A model generated the notes under the pieces. The model was not told the DNA's origin and did no database searches. It saw only the letters and a list, made by a program, of their open reading frames with translations. Both the position numbers and the translations under genes were made by a program. From contig CP136064.1 in the NCBI GenBank assembly GCA_032622095.1, positions 219,930,205-219,994,204 on the forward strand: a DNA stretch of 64,000 bases. The letters are read 5' to 3'. Below are positions 11,160 through 22,537 of the stretch, piece after piece (the stretch's first letter is position 1; each line of letters begins with the position of its first letter). This stretch comes from Siphonodentalium dalli. Its lineage: Eukaryota; Mollusca; Scaphopoda; Gadilida; Siphonodentaliidae.

Positions 11160-11276
11160 CATGTCCCAACGATGACGACCTGAAGTGTTTGAATGACGAT
11201 TGTGTAGCAAGTGGCGTCAACTGTAATGGACTATTCGACTGCGAGGATGGATCAGACGAACTCAACTGTATCCCAG
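11160..11276 (+). CDS. LDL-receptor class A exon of a membrane receptor
   Basis: The acceptor is TACTCTGCAG|CATGTC and the donor is CCCAG|GTAAGC. The exon is 117 bases, phase 1 at both ends, the usual arrangement for one LDLa module. It reads ACPNDDDLKCLNDDCVASGV followed by NCNGLFDCEDGSDELNC. Six cysteines and the calcium-binding DCEDGSDE box are present, so the module should fold. It splices in frame to the transmembrane exon at 16749. LDLa modules bind ligands outside the cell. Upstream exons (signal peptide and other ectodomain modules) were not identified with confidence. Confidence 0.9.
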
Positions 11277-12851
11277 GTAAGCACCTTGAATAAATTCCTC
11301 CCTGCCTGGGAAACAAAACTGGCATTGCGCATAAGTACCAGAGGTTCGAGTGTCACCCATGCAGGAATCCAAGATTTTTAAAACGAATAAAATATAAATT
11401 AAAAAATATATAAATTTAAACAAGCGCGCCTCTTTAAAAAGGTATGATATCTATAGCGAACGTTTTTAGCTCAACTTACTTTGTAAGTTTGAGCTATTGC
11501 CATGGTTTGGCGTCCGTCGTCCGTCGTCCGTGTGTCCGTCAACAATTTCCTTTGGTGCGGGCTACAGGTCGTACCTTTCGTCTGATCTTTATGAGATTTG
11601 TCATGAATGATGACATTGACATGTAGATGGGAACGAGTCATTTTGGTGTCATTCGGCCAAAAAACATGGCTGCTGGCGGCCATCTTGGATTTTAAAATGC
11701 AATCCATTGGTGCGGGCTACAGGTAGTACTGTTCGTCTGATCATCATGAAATTTGTCATGGTTGTTAATATTGACATGTAGATGGGAACGAGTGATTTTG
11801 GGGTCGTTCGGCCAAAAAACATGGCTGCCAGCAGCCATCTTGGAATTTACTCTTTGCATGACTAAATCCTTTGGCGCGGGCTACAGGTTGTAGCTTTGGT
11901 CGGAACTTCATGAAATTTGTCATGGATGTTAACAATGACATGTAGATGGGAACGAGTCATTTTGGTGTCGTTCGGCCGAAAAACATGGCTGCCAGCAGCC
12001 ATCTTGGATTTTACTCTTTGCATGACTAAATCCTTTGGCGAGGGCTACAGCTCGTACCTTTGGTCCAATGTTTATGAAATTTGTCATGAATGTTGCCATT
12101 GACATGTAGATGGGAACGAGTCGTTTTGGGGTCATTCGGCAAAAAAACATGGCTGCTGGCGGCCATCTTGGATTTCAAAATTCAATCCATTGGCGCGGGC
12201 TACAGGTCATACTGTTCGTCTGATCATCATGAAATTTGTCATGGATGTTCATATTGACATGTAGATGGGAACGAGTGATTTGGGGTCGTTCGGTCAAAAA
12301 AAATGGCCGCCAGCAGCCATCTTGGATTTTACTCTTTGCATGACTAAGTCCTTTGACGCGGGCTACAGGTCGTAGCTTCATGAAATTTGTCATGGGTGTT
12401 AATATTGATATTGCCATGGTTTGGCGTCCGTCGTCCGTGTGTCCGTCAACAATTTCCTTTGGCGCGTGCTACAGGTCGTACCTTTGGTCCGATCTTTATG
12501 AGATTTGTCATGAATGATGACATTGACATGTAGATGGTAACGAGTCATTTTGGTGTCATTCGGCCAACAAACATGGCCGCTGGCGGCCATCTTGGATTTC
12601 AAAATGCAATCCATTGGCGCGGGCTACAGGTCGTACTGTTCGTCATATCATCATGAAATATGTCATAGATGTTAATATTGACATGTAGATGGGAACGAGT
12701 GATTTTGGGGTCGTTCGGCCAAAATACATGGCCGCCAGCAGCCATCTTGGATTTTACTCTTTGCATGGCTAAATCCTTTGGCACGGGCTACAGGTCGTAG
12801 CTTTGGTTGGAACTTCATGAAATTTGTCATGGATGTTAACAATGACATGTA

Positions 12852-13956
12852 TCTGACACTTCAAGGAGTAATACACTCCATCCCTTCAACTTGGAAAAAA
12901 ATAATAAAAGCCTCAAAAAATAAATTGGAGAATATTCAAAAAAGCGAACTTGTTGGAAAAATCATACAAGAAGACAAGTTGAATAATTACCTCCATTGGA
13001 AATTCATAAACTCGCATAAAACCGTGTGCGCAAGTTGGGTGGTGCCAAAAGCTAAATCTCGATCCAATGCAAATTAATTGGCAATTTATCTATGCAAGAG
13101 TCTTTCAAGTTACAAAAAACACAAAACTGCAAGCCTTTCAATTCCAAATAAATCATAATACTTTGGTGACAAATGTATTCCTAGAAAAATGTAAAATTAC
13201 TACATCAAATCTATGCACTTTTTGTGAGACAGAAAGGGAAAGTATACAACATTTACTTGTTACCTGTCAAAAGGTAAAACAAATATGGAACCAACTATCG
13301 GTACTGTTGGACTCAAAATGTAATTTACAACTTCCCTCAAAAACAGAAGATATACTCTTTGGGATAAGTACAGGAACAAATGTACTTGCAATAAATAGCA
13401 TAATTCTGTTGACAAAGCGGTATTAAGTTTTGAAGCAGCCGTTCTTTTCTTTAACCAAGAGTATAACATTGAAAAACAAGCATGTAAATGGAATGTCTCA
13501 CTTAGAAATGCATTTGTGAAAAAATGGGACAGTGTCCTAGATCTGTTCTCTTCACTCGATCATTGAGAAGTTTAAAAGCCCAACATTATTTATTAATCCC
13601 AATCAATATATTGTTGACATTTGTTCCAATTATGTTAAAAAAGATTATCTATTAAATCCCAAAACCATAGTGTACATAGCACAGCATAAAAGTCCATTAT
13701 TACATAATTTTGAACTTTCTTAAAACCTAGTTTCCTCTGCAGTTTCACAAAGTATAAGACCAAAAAAAATTCTGGCAAATATCGAGAAAAACACATTTGA
13801 GTGGCATGGCGACAAATTAATTTATACACAGGGACTCATAATACACAGTGTCTATGATTATTAATTTATGTATGAATTATGTATTTATGAAATACACTAC
13901 TGTAATAATTGATAAATTGTATCAAAATATGAATAAATGATAAAAAAACAAAAAAA
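12852..13956 (+). mobile_element. 5'-truncated LINE, 3' end with zf-RVT-type domain
   Basis: It is inserted in the tandem-unit element with a 14-bp duplication AACAATGACATGTA on both sides (12838-12851 and 13957-13970) and an A-rich tail (GATAAAAAAACAAAA). Broken frames encode the end of a reverse-transcriptase protein: YLTLQGVIHSIPSTWKKI, then INWQFIYARVFQVTKNTKLQ, then the zinc-binding motif CTFCETERESIQHLLVTCQK and IWNQL. At least two frameshifts make it dead. The motif is common in L1/Tx1-like and related LINE clades; the clade is not resolved. Confidence 0.85.
13067..13426 (+). pseudogene. LINE ORF2 C-terminal fragment (zinc-binding region)
   Basis: A 119-codon open frame that contains C-x2-C...H-x4-C (FCETERESIQHLLVTC). 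It is preceded in another frame by the adjoining protein segment and ends at a premature stop near 13424. Confidence 0.75.
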
Positions 13957-14337
13957 CAATGACATGTAGATGGGAACGAGTCATTTTGGGGTCGTTCAGC
14001 TGAAAAACATGGCTGCCAGTAGCCATTTTGGATTTTACACTTTGCATGACTTTATCCTTTGGCGCGGGCTACAGGTCGTAGCTTTGGTCAGATCTTCATG
14101 AAATTTGTCATGGATTTTAACAATGACACGTAGATGGGAACGAGTCCTTTTGGGGTCAATTGGCCAAAAAAACATGGCCACCAGCAGCCATCTTGGATTT
14201 TACTCTTTGCATGACTATATCCTTGGGCACAGGTTAGACATTTCAATTAGCACCTTTCCTATTCCACCATTTACTGTCAACCATTAAATTATTCCCCTAC
14301 CTAAGTTGAGCTACAGTGTCATTGACACTTTCATTTA

Positions 14338-15441
14338 AAGTGACGCCCTCAGCTTAAGGAAATCGGGGTATATTGCGGAAGGTTTTAGTGTACCTTTAAA
14401 TTCATATTTTTACTGTGATTTTTTAAATATATGATAGCCTAGCTATTTCAATTCACATGCATGTATTTTTTATCGGCAGTAGAATACATTCAACAAAATG
14501 AACACACTTGGTTGATATTTGGTATATAAGCAGCCACGCTTATACATGTACCACAAGGCATTTACGGAACTTTATATTTTGTTGTGTCTGAATTTTTAGC
14601 TTGCAAGCGTGATAGCTGGCTTAAATATCAACTGAATCAGTTGACTATATATATATATGGGAGAAATTACTGACATAAACTAGTCACAGCGAATTGTGAG
14701 TCCGTCAGTGCATGGGGCAATTGAATAAATAACTGATTCAGTTGATATTTGGTGTTTACAAAAGACTACTTCAACAAAGATTTCTGACTAATCAGCCCAA
14801 TCTGACAATTCTGGACAAAATTGCGGCTTTTAATTTGTTTCCACTTTTCACTTTCCCCAGACAAAACCTATTGCAATACATCATGACATCATAGCATTAA
14901 AAAACCCTAATCACAAATTGAGCTACACTTTCATCATTTTTATTCATTGTGTTTGTTATAATAATTTCCATAATTGTAACTGAAGTGCACTACAATTGTT
15001 CCACAATTTGAGTCCGATCACTATTTCTTAAATTTCAGATAGAGAGCAAAAAATATTTCATATATTTAGATGGGGATAGTGCACTTAAATTCCTCCACAA
15101 TTTTCAGTTGGAGTACGATTCACAATTTGTTATCATTCATAATTTTTTATCGTTAAAAATGTTCAATTGGAATGCACTATTGATCTTTAATTGCAGCAGG
15201 AGTGCCCCAATGTTCCATACATTTATCTGGAGTTCTATATTCCATAATCTCAGTGTGCACAGTTAATTCATAAATTAAGTTGAAAATTCACTATTGTTCT
15301 GAACTTACATTCAGAGTACCCTATTGTTCCATCCTAATGATCCTATAATATCACTTCACAATAAATGATATTCAACAATGTCTATTTGATTGCACTGTTG
15401 TTCCATAACTAGAAATGTGCCATGTTCCATAATTTTGGTTG
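14338..15441. repeat. Degenerate tandem repeat with TTCCATAATT phrases (receptor intron)
   Basis: From about 14980 to 15440 the phrase (T)GTTCCAYAATTT and near variants recur about every 60-80 bases (CTACAATTGTTCCACAATTTGAG, GTGCACTTAAATTCCTCCACAATTT, CCCAATGTTCCATACATTT). The earlier part shows nothing recognisable. Confidence 0.45.
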
Positions 15442-15454
15442 TTCATAATTTTCA

Positions 15455-15960
15455 ACAGTTGGAAATTTCCTGCCTCGCACAACATTAATGGGCCTTTCAT
15501 ACCAAAAATATGTTGAAATTGTTCTCATACCGGCATATATACAGTAATGCCCTAAGTAATCGACTTCTTAACCACAGCAGAATTATGGGTAACTTTTCAA
15601 GATTAAGTCGGAAATATGGCTTGTTTCCATTCATCGGAAAGCTCTCGGGGAGAGCTTTCCAATTAATGGCAACAAGCCATATTTCCGACTAAATCCTGAA
15701 AAGTTACCCATAATTCTGCTGTTGTTAAGGAGTCGATTAATTAGGGCATTACTGTAGTTTGATTTTCCAACCAGTAATCAGTGGTAAATTTGCTGTTGTT
15801 AGATCAAGTAGCATATTTTCCTATGTTTGGTAAAAAGTTTTGACTAAAATGACCATCAGTTTAAAATTTCCAACATTAGGGGGTGTCACCATGTCAGTTT
15901 TGTAATTTCCAACAATTGGAGTGCGGCCGAAAGTGGGTGTGGATATAGAATTTAACAAAC
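15455..15960. repeat. GGAAATTTCC-type repeat block, related to 4590-5640
   Basis: It has CAACAGTTGGAAATTTCC, TTAAAATTTCCAACA and GTAATTTCCAACAATTGG, plus a poly-G tract near 15996. A TA-flanked hairpin MITE is inserted in it. Confidence 0.5.
15542..15754. mobile_element. TA-flanked hairpin MITE (CAGTAATGCCC family), copy 1
   Basis: The whole element is a near-perfect 213-bp palindrome with ends TA-CAGTAATGCCCTAA and GGGCATTACTG-TA. The CAGT tips and TA duplication are Tc1/mariner-like. Non-coding. Confidence 0.88.
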
Positions 15961-16067
15961 TATGAGAGTTTGGTCTGGTTCAAAAGTTTTTTTTGGGGGG
16001 GGGGGGGGGTAGTTGGACATTTCAAGGTCGACAACCCTCCCTCCCAATTCAGCTACAAAAGCATACA

Positions 16068-16184
16068 TAGGAATGGTCTATTATTCTTTTGGAGGGATGT
16101 TAACCAAATTGAAGGAAGTTTATAGTTGTTTAGCAAGGGAAGCCTAACTGTGTGAGACAGTTAGGCTTCCCTTGTTAAACTATA
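16068..16184. repeat. Hairpin with TTAGGCTTCCCTTG arms
   Basis: CAAGGGAAGCCTAACTGT and ACAGTTAGGCTTCCCTTG pair around GTGAG, with outer TATAGTT/AACTATA. The left flank (GGAATGGTCTATTATTC...GGAGGGATGTTAACC) matches the CTATACTAAATACTC MITE family. Confidence 0.6.
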
Positions 16185-16748
16185 ATCACCCAAACTACTT
16201 AGTATATGGCTACACAAATTACACCCACACCATCCTCCAGCGATGTATGGTTCACCTCAGAAACATAAGTCGAACAATCCGACACCTGTGAACCTAACAC
16301 AAATACGCAGTTTAGGAATGTTAAAAAAATGAAGGCCACCTTTATACAAAGCCACCATAAATGAAGGAGAACACAACATCTGTGACCTCTCATACCATGT
16401 CATACAAGTCTCACATACAGACTCATATATCGAGACACTAGACACCAGCTTAACACAGAATATAACTGGATGTTCCTACTAAGGAAAGTACATGTATATC
16501 CAGAGGGCAGAACAGGTCAGACACCTTATGGTGAATAATATTAATCTCAAAATTGAAGGAATAGAAGCTAGGACAAAATTATGTAAGTTGCATAACTTTT
16601 CTAATTCTGCAAATATAAGTCTGACCAATCTCAAAATCGCTGAAAATCTTGGACATGGTTGAGAGAATAGGTGATTCCAGTGTACCATTCCACAATTTAG
16701 TTCCACTGTAAATAATAATGAGAATTCAAAAATTTTCCACAATTTCAG

Positions 16749-16889
16749 GTGCATCTGATTCAGGAGCCCACACCGCAGCCAAAACAGAAGTGGCAGTCGC
16801 TGTCTGCATCACCCTGGGTCTGTTTGTCTGTTCCGTTATGGTGCTCGCCATATACAAATGTCTTAAGAAACCAGCAATTAACAAAATGG
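16749..16889 (+). CDS. Transmembrane exon of the LDLa receptor
   Basis: The acceptor is CACAATTTCAG|GTGCAT and the donor is AAAATGG|GTATGC; 141 bases, phase 1 at both ends. It starts GASDSGAHTAAKTE, then a hydrophobic stretch of about 24 residues from VAVAVCITLG to MVLAIY, then KCLKKPAINK as a positive stop-transfer sequence. This is a type I membrane topology, and the phase fits both neighbouring exons. A hairpin MITE begins about 25 bases after the donor. Confidence 0.85.
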
Positions 16890-16914
16890 GTATGCTTATA
16901 CACAAGCCTGAGTT

Positions 16915-17300
16915 TGGTGATCCTGTCATTTGCAGAATGAAGTCCCCAGAGGGTGAATTTAGTGACGCTATCCCGCATAGCGGTGCTAGCATCACTAAAT
17001 TCACTATCTGGGGACCTAATTCTGCTTAGGTCTCATCTTCTCTGGAAATTTTCTTTATTATCAAATTTCTATAGACACTTCTTCACATAGATTCTATTTC
17101 TTTTTTAGTTTAGTTTCTCAATATCCCCAAATTGGCAGATGACACATTGCTTAATCAAGGTTCCCAATGGGTGTACATCACAATATTCACCATCTGGAAA
17201 CTTCAATCTGAGTCTATGTCTCCCATAGCAGATGAGGCCATGCAGAGTGAGGTTCCCAGAGGGTGAATTTAGTTATGCTAGCCTATACAAGTTATGAGGG
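16915..17300. mobile_element. GAGGTCCCCAGAGGG hairpin MITE, degraded
   Basis: CAGAATGAAGTCCCCAGAGG and its inverse CTATCTGGGGACCTAATTCTG surround GCTATCCCGCATAGCGGTGC. More partial copies follow to about 17290. It lies in the intron just after the transmembrane exon. Confidence 0.7.
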
Positions 17301-17535
17301 TGTCACCCTTTTTTCTGGTATGCGGGATTCACTGAGGGTATTTTAAAGAGGTATGCAAGATTCATATCCACCAGTTTACTGGAAGAGGAGATTCATATGC
17401 TCAAATTAACCAGAATTAAGGAATCAACTAAGTGGCAGTCATTCAGGTTTTATAGAACCAAATTATTCACAATTTGATGATTTCTTAGCCAAAATGAAAT
17501 ATTTGATGGAATTCATTCTCATACCTCTTAACATT

Positions 17536-18003
17536 TTAAAGGTACTCAATCCGATTCGATGTTCCCCATATCATCAGATTCCAACAACATCAATGTTTTT
17601 TTCAAATGCCGCTCCAGTTACATGTATCAAAATCGATTAATTGCCCAAAAATATAATGCTAACCACAATCAACTATAAGTATAAAATTGCCCAAAACCTG
17701 TTATTTATCAACATATTATTCAATGAAATTTTGCCGGTTTGTCAAATATCTGACACAAAAAAGCCACTTGGTTTTAAAGTTATCCATCTTCATCCTCAAT
17801 TTGGTCTGAGACCGTCTTCTCATCGACCTTTTACTGGGCCACTAAAAATTATCAGTGGTGAAAATTAATAGATTTCAAAAATCGATATCTGATCAATCTG
17901 AACTTTGATGGGTGGGTTCCTCAACTCGAATAAAATATTTTTGACCCCCTGAAGCCAAGAAAATAGTAATTTGCGAGTGTTAATTCGGATTATGCATCTT
18001 TAC
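17536..18003. mobile_element. TTAA-type MITE, AGGTACTCAATCCG family, copy 2
   Basis: The left end TTAA-AGGTACTCAATCCGATT matches copy 1; the right end is degraded (AATTCGGATTATGCATCTTTA). The internal GGTTCCTCAACTCGAATAAA is shared. Confidence 0.75.
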
Positions 18004-18089
18004 AGTTGTGGACAATATAAATGAGAAAAGAGTTGAAAACAGGTATGAATTATAGAGAGTGAAATTTATGTTTTTCAGTTCATATTTTC

Positions 18090-18519
18090 TTAAAGGCCCA
18101 CTTAATTTTCGAATGCCCAGATAACATTATACACAACATATTCCATATTATATACCATTTGGAAGAGGAACCAAAAATATATATATTCCTCCAGAATACG
18201 GAACAGCTGTGGCCTAGGAGTGTCCACCAAGTGATAGAGATTCTCAGTAAGACTTCCCCTGTTGTCAACCCACAATGCATCATAATTTAAACTAAGAGAT
18301 AGAGTAATTCCCCTTCTATTGAGAATAATAGACTTTACAATACAGTCCGGATCAAAATTAAGCACAGAACACACCTCGGTACCTCGGCAAAAACAACATG
18401 TTTCGACCGGATCAGTTGATAATGCAATGTTTTGGAGCTTCCTCTTTCAAATGGTATATAATATGGAATAAGTTGTTTCTAATGTGATCTGGTGATTCGG
18501 AAATTAAGTAGACCTTTAA
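18090..18519. mobile_element. TTAA-flanked MITE, AGGCCCACTTAATTTTCG family, copy 1
   Basis: The ends are TTAA-AGGCCCACTTAATTTTCGA and CGGAAATTAAGTAGACCT-TTAA. The inner arms AAATGGTATATAATATGGAA are inverted. A second copy is at 46432-46802. Confidence 0.82.
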
Positions 18520-18874
18520 CTGATATGCAGGGTTCACTCCACTATATTGACTGGTATTCAAAGATTGATGGGGGTAGTAAGTTATTACACCGTCAGTTAT
18601 CATAGTCCCAAGCTCACAATTAATACTTCTTGGATAACATAATGATGTTCAAACGCTTTTAACGACTATTTGATTTTTGTTGATACTGCAGTGGATACTG
18701 GGAAAGAAATTACATCACAAGTCTGTATAACAGTTTCTTAACATTAATTTTCTTATAAAATAATAACAGAATTTGGAGGTTTTTAGTATTTCACATTTGA
18801 AATATATTGTAAGAACAGTGAAGGTATATAATCACATAATTTCATTTGACCCTTGCTGAAATAAATTTGTTAAT

Positions 18875-19230
18875 TGATTGTTGCATGCTTGCCAAATGAC
18901 AAACTAAAACAAGAGCATCGCCAGGCCATGGCAAAATACGCCGTGGTAATTCCAACAAAGGGCCATAACTCTGGTGAATATTGGCTGGCGGAACCCAAAT
19001 TTGAACTTGACACTGTATTTTGGGCTAGTAAACAAACATACCAAATTTCATTCCATTCAATTCAGACTTACCAAAGTTATCATCCGGAAATGTAAATTGA
19101 GTGCAAATTCCAACAAAAAGGACCATAACTGGTGAAAATTGGTGAGCAGAATCTGAATTTGAACTTGACAATTATTGTGTGCTAGTAAACTCAGATACCA
19201 AATTTCATTCCATTCGTATAATTAAAAAAA
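18875..19230. repeat. ~165-bp tandem repeat, two copies
   Basis: GGGCCATAACTCTGGTGAATATTGG...TTTGAACTTGACACTGTATTTT...CCAAATTTCATTCCATTC is repeated at about 19095-19210 with changes. A related phrase (GGGCATAACTTCATCAGAAA) occurs near 45567. Not coding. Confidence 0.6.
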
Positions 19231-19289
19231 AACGGGGCATAATTATAATAAACATTGTCACTGCAGTTCTATTTTATATTTTAATTCAG

Positions 19290-19915
19290 ATTTCCTTTTA
19301 CCTTCTCAATTGCCCATAGTGCGAATTGATGAGGAATCTGGAGCACCATCAAGTAATGTGGAGTCGCCTCCCTTACATCATATTACACCAGGCGGACTAT
19401 TGAACGTTCCCCCTGTAGTAGAAGGATGCAACCTCTCGCTGAGTGGAAGTCAGGGATATCCTATTCGTAAAGTGAGCAGCGGAATAATACCCTTCATAGC
19501 ATTAGTGATATCGCCAGAGTTTTCTCGGAAGTCGTCGAGTGATACAGCCACCACTGGGAAATATTCTCTCTGTGACATATCATTGTCATCATCATCGTCA
19601 GACATAATTCCTTTCTCAAAGAGGGACAGTTTGGGTCTGAACAGAAGCAGCTCGGTTAGTGAAAGTCTCGGCTTAGGTTGTGAAAGAGATATTTTGATTT
19701 GTGACAGAGACATGGAAAGTTTTGATCAAAATAGTATGGACCTTAGTCTGCTACATAACGATCTCTGTGACACAGAAGAAAAACTTGGATATCGCAGCTT
19801 ATCGGCAACAAATAGCAACTTTTCTTTGACAGCTTCAGTTCTTATGCCATTATTCGACCCCGAATCAAACAAAAGTGAAGGCAGCGAATCCAGTTTAGAA
19901 ATGATTTTAGATTAG
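19290..19915 (+). CDS. Cytoplasmic tail exon of the LDLa receptor, with stop
   Basis: The acceptor is TTTTAATTCAG|AT (phase 1). The reading frame continues for about 208 residues to TAG at 19913. The first residues are DFLLPSQLPIVRIDEESG. The tail is rich in serine (SLSSSSSDIIPFSKRDS, NRSSSVSES) and has acidic and leucine pairs (MDLSLLHNDLCDTEEKLGY) that could serve in phosphorylation and endocytic sorting; that role is inference. No conserved domain or NPxY motif was recognised. A single LDLa next to the membrane plus a long tail resembles the LRP3/10/12 group in layout, but I cannot assign it. A candidate AATAAA lies at 20323-20328, past a MITE in the probable 3' UTR. Confidence 0.82.
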
Positions 19916-20039
19916 ATGGTTCCGTTGAAAATAATAACATAGAAACAGCGATTGATGTTTTTTAAAACTAATAGTGTGAGATATTCTAATCAGATCACAT
20001 GTCAATAATATAGATAAAGTTAACTGTTTGACTAACATC

Positions 20040-20296
20040 TTAACCCTTCCATGACTGGAGCTTCCTGAAATTTTGTGAAAACCCTGTGCCAATGCATTCT
20101 CTTATATATGCTAGTCTCCCATTGGGAACCTCGCATATATAAGAGATTACATTAGCCTAACAATATTTACCTTGTAAGCCAGTGCATTCTCTTATATATG
20201 CAAGTCTCCATATGGCAGACTTGCATATATAAAAGAATGCACTGGCACAGGATATTTAATGCTGCACCAGTGCAGCTCCCGTCATGAAAGGGTTAA
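20040..20296. mobile_element. TTAA hairpin-core MITE (CCCTTCCATGACTGGAG), copy in receptor 3' region
   Basis: The ends are TTAA-CCCTTCCATGACTGGAGC and GTCATGAAAGGG-TTAA. Inside are two hairpins of the shared core (GCATTCTCTTATATATGC arms around TCTCCCATTGGGA). Confidence 0.88.
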
Positions 20297-20322
20297 AGAC
20301 ATATTGTGGACTTATTTCAGGG

Positions 20323-20328
20323 AATAAA
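20323..20328 (+). promoter_or_regulatory. Candidate polyadenylation signal AATAAA of the LDLa receptor gene
   Basis: This is the first AATAAA found after the tail exon's stop codon, about 410 bases downstream. If it is used, the 3' UTR contains the MITE at 20040-20296. Confidence 0.35.
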
Positions 20329-20478
20329 ACCGATAAGTTAGTATCCAAACACTAATATTGTCGAAAATGCCAATCAAATTGATTTTTAACATTTCAGAGA
20401 AAACCGTGACAACTTTTAAACTACAGACAAATGTAAATGTTTACTACTGTGCTGTATTGTGACAAATTATTGTGTGAT

Positions 20479-20867
20479 CAAGCCTGCAAATTGTGTGTCA
20501 GCCATTTGCCCTACAGCGGGCTATCATCACCAAATTCAACCTCTGAAAACCTCATTCTGCTCAGGTCTCATCTTCTGGGAAGTATCTATAATCTCAAATT
20601 AACATTGTCTTAGTTACTTTTTCCCTTCTGTTGAGTTTCTATATCCCATAATTTTCAGAAGATAAAATGATAATCGAGGTGACTAATGGGCAATCATCAC
20701 CAACTTCAACTGGGGAACTTCAATCTGATCATAGGTCTCCCATAGCAGAATGAGGTCCCCAGAGGGTGAATTTGTTGACGTTAGCCCACTGTGAGGGATA
20801 GCGTTACTAAATTCACCCTCTGGGGACCTCATTCTGCAAATGACAAGACACATTATTTGCAGGCTTG
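20479..20867. mobile_element. CAAGCCT-ended hAT-like MITE
   Basis: The ends CAAGCCTGCAAATTGTGTGTC and GACACATTATTTGCAGGCTTG are inverted. The inner arms are the GAGGTCCCCAGAGGGTGAAT hairpin. Its 8-bp duplication is no longer visible. Confidence 0.7.
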
Positions 20868-21664
20868 ATGACATTGATTATGCCAACCATAGTCACTGTA
20901 CGAAATTAAGTTTATAAAAATGGCACTAATTTCTGTTTAGTTCGTATAACATTTATGAAAATAGCATAATTATTTGCTATTTAATTCTGAACACCTCAGT
21001 GGATTGTTGCACACCACTTTAAGGACTGCAAGATGCAATAACAAAGGTCAAGGCAACTTCCGGAAGATTGTCCATATCTTAATTGGTGTACAAATAAATT
21101 TCCAAGATTGAAGATTACAGGGGTTAATAACCGGATTAATACAGATGTTAATAATAATTATGGTGTTTTACGAGACCCTGTCAATGGATAACAGGGTTCA
21201 ATCAACGTTGGCAGTTAATTAGGATGAATATTTTGTTGATTTTCATTGGTCAACTTCGGAAATTTTGCCCGGCTGCAAAATTAGGGTGAAGTGAGCAAGA
21301 ATAGGTAGACTTCTTTGCCCAAGTCACCCTCTCGGCTGATCCCTGGGGGTTATATTTTATAATATTTCAGAAACACAACAGTTTGTAAAATAGAGGGTAC
21401 GTTGATTAATTAAACTTGTTTTCTTACCATTCATGTGCAGTGTAAAGCTGACCAACTTGATGTAAATACTGTTAATAAAATAAAAAAAAGATTTTGCTAT
21501 ATAGCTGACTACTCTTATATATCATTTACTATCTATGCCCATTTGAAAAAATATACATACAGGGGTTCTCCAACTCATAAAATTTAATTTTCTTGGTTTC
21601 CGCATGATAACGCCAGGTTAGGTTTGCTTGATCACTACCAAATTTGGTATATGTGTGAATCAGC
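20868..21664. other. Intergenic DNA, nothing recognised
   Basis: AT-rich; no coding frame with splice signals and no repeat termini seen. Confidence 0.35.
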
Positions 21665-21897
21665 TTAACCCTTCCGTGACATAAAGTTTCCTGAAATTTT
21701 GTGAAAACCCTGTGCCAATGCATTCTCTTATATATGCGAGTCATATATAAGAGAATACATTGGACTAACAATATTTACCTTGACCTTTTAAGCCAGTGCA
21801 TTCTCTTATATATACATGGCTCTTATATATGCATGGCTCCTTATCGCACAGAGTATTTAATGCTGCACCAGCGCAGCTCCCGTCATGAAATAGTTAA
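21665..21897. mobile_element. TTAA hairpin-core MITE
   Basis: TTAA-CCCTTCCGTGACATAAAG at the left, CGTCATGAAATAG-TTAA at the right. Two hairpin cores, both shortened. Confidence 0.8.
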
Positions 21898-22030
21898 CCT
21901 ATAGCTACATGCACAATTTGAATTGTGGTTTAGTACGATTATTTATGCCTTTTTATGGGCAATATTCGACTTAGCAAATTTATTTGTCTTTATTTCCTGA
22001 TAACTCCACCTCGGGTTGCTTGATTATCAT

Positions 22031-22220
22031 CAAGCCTTCAAATAATGTGTCCTGTCATTCGCAGATTGAGGTCCCCAGAAGGTGAATTTAGTTACACTAT
22101 CCCACAAGGCAGTCTAGCGTTGCCAAATTCACCCTCTGGGAACCTCATTCTGCTTAGGCCTCAACTGCTATGGGAGACCTAGGATCAGATTGAAGTTCCC
22201 AAAGTTGAAGATAGTAATGT
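22031..22220. mobile_element. CAAGCCTT-ended MITE, right end lost
   Basis: It starts CAAGCCTTCAAATAATGTGTC, then shows the GAGGTCCCCAGAAGGTGAAT arm and its inverse at 22127-22152, then breaks off. Confidence 0.65.
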
Positions 22221-22439
22221 TCACCATATGCAATATATTTCTATATTCGAGAAATGTTCTATGTCTGAACATGTGACACACGTAATCATAAACTTGTCTC
22301 TGATTGGCCGTCACTGTCACATGTTCGATAAACAATTCTACTCGCCCCGCCCATTTATTAACCCGTATTGTACAAGACAAATATTTTCGCTAAAATGCGA
22401 AAATGGAAAAACTATTATCTTTTCATCTGTCTGTCATCT

Positions 22440-22537
22440 GCTTTTATTACCAGAACACCCCTTCAAATAATAGATTGTTCCAATGTATACATTTATAAAT
22501 GAATGGGAGAATCCATTTAGTATAAAAAAGGGTTAAA
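22440..22537. mobile_element. Fragment of CTATACTAAATACTC TTAA MITE
   Basis: CCCTTCAAATAATAGATTGTTCCAATGTATAC ... GGGAGAATCCATTTAGTAT.AAAAAAGGG-TTAA matches the right half of the family seen at 57187-57442. Confidence 0.6.

Larger units (their letters stand above)
11467..14333 (+). mobile_element. Composite tandem-unit element, copy 1 (in receptor intron)
   Basis: The left end is TAGCTCAACTTACTTTGTAA and the right end is AAGTTGAGCTACAGTGTCATTGACACTTTC, so the tips TAGCTCAACTT/AAGTTGAGCTA are inverted. Between them are about ten units of about 160 bp, each with GCGGGCTACAGGTCGTA, ACATGTAGATGGGAACGAGT and a GGCNGCNRGCRGCC palindrome before ATCTTGGATTTTACTCTTTG. A LINE fragment (12852-13956) is nested inside. 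Four more copies lie in JARID2 introns. Transposon class unknown. Confidence 0.85.

Noticed and set aside
11471-12784. Several 60-80-codon frames in the 160-bp array
   Set aside because: They repeat with the array unit on both strands and are by-products of the repeat.
19450-19713. 87-codon - strand frame opposite the receptor tail
   Set aside because: It is the complement of the serine-rich coding exon; the + strand frame is longer, spliced in phase and ends in a stop.
20740-20830. Frames reading through GAGGTCCCCAGAGGGTGAATT hairpins as proteins
   Set aside because: The same peptide phrases ([12 protein letters not shown]) occur at every MITE copy, so this is repeat translation.
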